Below, piece by piece: positions 63,695-64,000 of a DNA stretch of 64,000 nt. The first letter of the stretch is position 1. Every line of letters begins with the position of its first letter. The stretch is from Parasedimentitalea marina (lineage in GTDB: Bacteria > Pseudomonadota > Alphaproteobacteria > Rhodobacterales > Rhodobacteraceae), in the NCBI RefSeq assembly GCF_004006175.1, contig NZ_CP033219.1, forward strand, positions 1,364,001-1,428,000. Reading direction: 5' to 3'. Under the pieces are notes generated by a model. The model had not been told where the DNA came from. It saw nothing but the letters and a program-made list of their open reading frames with translations, and made no database searches. Position numbers and translations under genes: made by a program.

Positions 63695-64000
63695 ATGACC
63701 AATGCGTCCCAACCCCTTGAAGGTGCTCCATTGATTGCGCCGTCCACTGTCAGCCATCCCTTGTACGAGTCGGTGGTCGAAGCGTGCCGTTCGGTGTATG
63801 ACCCGGAAATTCCGGTCAATATTTACGAATTGGGTTTGATTTACACAATCGACATCAGTGATGAGAGCGACATTAAGGTTATCATGACGCTGACCGCTCC
63901 GGGCTGTCCTGTTGCGGGCGAAATGCCCGGCTGGATTGTAGATGCAATCGAGCCAATCGGCGGCGTAAAATCTGTGGATGTCGAGCTGACATTTGAACCA
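63695..64000 (+). CDS. sufT: SufT/MIP18 (DUF59) family Fe-S assembly protein, 3' end outside window
   Basis: The frame is open to the last base; 102 codons are visible. The sequence SVYDPEIPVNIYELGLIYTIDI is the MIP18/PaaD/SufT core, with LTAPGCPVAGEMP containing the conserved Cys. Such proteins help insert Fe-S clusters, often encoded in suf operons. GAGG lies 10 bases before the ATG. The rest of the protein and downstream genes are not visible. Confidence 0.88.
   Translation, partial: MTNASQPLEGAPLIAPSTVSHPLYESVVEACRSVYDPEIPVNIYELGLIYTIDISDESDIKVIMTLTAPGCPVAGEMPGWIVDAIEPIGGVKSVDVELTFEP

Noticed and set aside
63515..63757. 80-codon minus-strand frame near the right edge
   Set aside because: It overlaps the start of the sufT-like gene and has no support.
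1..64000. tRNA, rRNA, CRISPR arrays, prophage or transposase genes
   Set aside because: I scanned the gaps and saw no cloverleaf, no regular spaced direct repeats and no integrase or transposase reading frame.

Overview
The window looks like chromosomal DNA of a marine alphaproteobacterium of the Rhodobacterales (Roseobacter group). The indicators are high GC, the cobA-DUF2849-cysI-cysH-DUF934 sulfite-reduction operon, two Hint-domain proteins of the type common in roseobacters, a DctPQM TRAP transporter with its two-component system, a form II (AYRGAGR) carbon-monoxide-dehydrogenase-like operon, TTAA-N7-TTAA CtrA-type boxes, and a RadA-CvpA-PurF neighbourhood. I see no rRNA, tRNA, CRISPR array, prophage or transposase. 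Most genes are housekeeping or metabolic, and intergenic spaces are short.

Layout. 1-7 kb: 3' end of RNase J, a 56-residue small protein, an RhlE-like helicase, a glycosyltransferase, RF3 and a Hint protein. 7-13 kb: an SDR lacking the catalytic Tyr/Lys, an AlkC-like DNA repair protein, an ArsM-like methyltransferase, an orphan FbpC-like ABC ATPase, a GNAT enzyme, and a WYL regulator next to a small dimeric-barrel protein with a strong palindromic operator. 13-20 kb: tatABC, a class D beta-lactamase, a DUF815 ATPase, and the surE-pcm-nlpD cluster. 20-28 kb: SDR, small proteins, purF, a second Hint gene behind CtrA-type boxes, cvpA, radA and two membrane proteins. 28-38 kb: alr-mlaE-mlaF-membrane protein (all overlapping by 4 bases), dnaB, pyrE, pyrC, an unknown protein and a second glycosyltransferase. 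38-46 kb: a seven-gene molybdenum hydroxylase locus (MoxR, CoxE, XdhC, a molybdopterin-binding protein, then small, large and medium subunits). 46-54 kb: infC with an apparent non-AUG start, a very acidic low-complexity membrane-anchored protein, ferredoxin-NADP reductase and the sulfite reduction operon with a divergent Lrp-type regulator. 54-64 kb: a cytochrome P450, the dctBD-like two-component pair, tandem 59-kb palindromes, dctPQM, an outer-membrane barrel and the start of a SufT/MIP18-type gene that runs off the window.

How genes work together. CobA makes the siroheme precursor, CysI uses siroheme, CysH supplies sulfite, and the adjacent FNR can reduce the ferredoxin that feeds CysI. 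MoxR/CoxE/XdhC and the MPT-binding protein look like the maturation set for the S-L-M hydroxylase. The DctBD-like pair sits next to the TRAP transporter that it probably controls through the tandem palindromes.

The most notable non-genic structure is a family of GC-hairpin repeats (four copies of one type, two of a related type) scattered between genes. One copy supplies the apparent start codon and N-terminus of cysH. A separate roughly 80-base Y-shaped inverted repeat lies between the Lrp and P450 genes.
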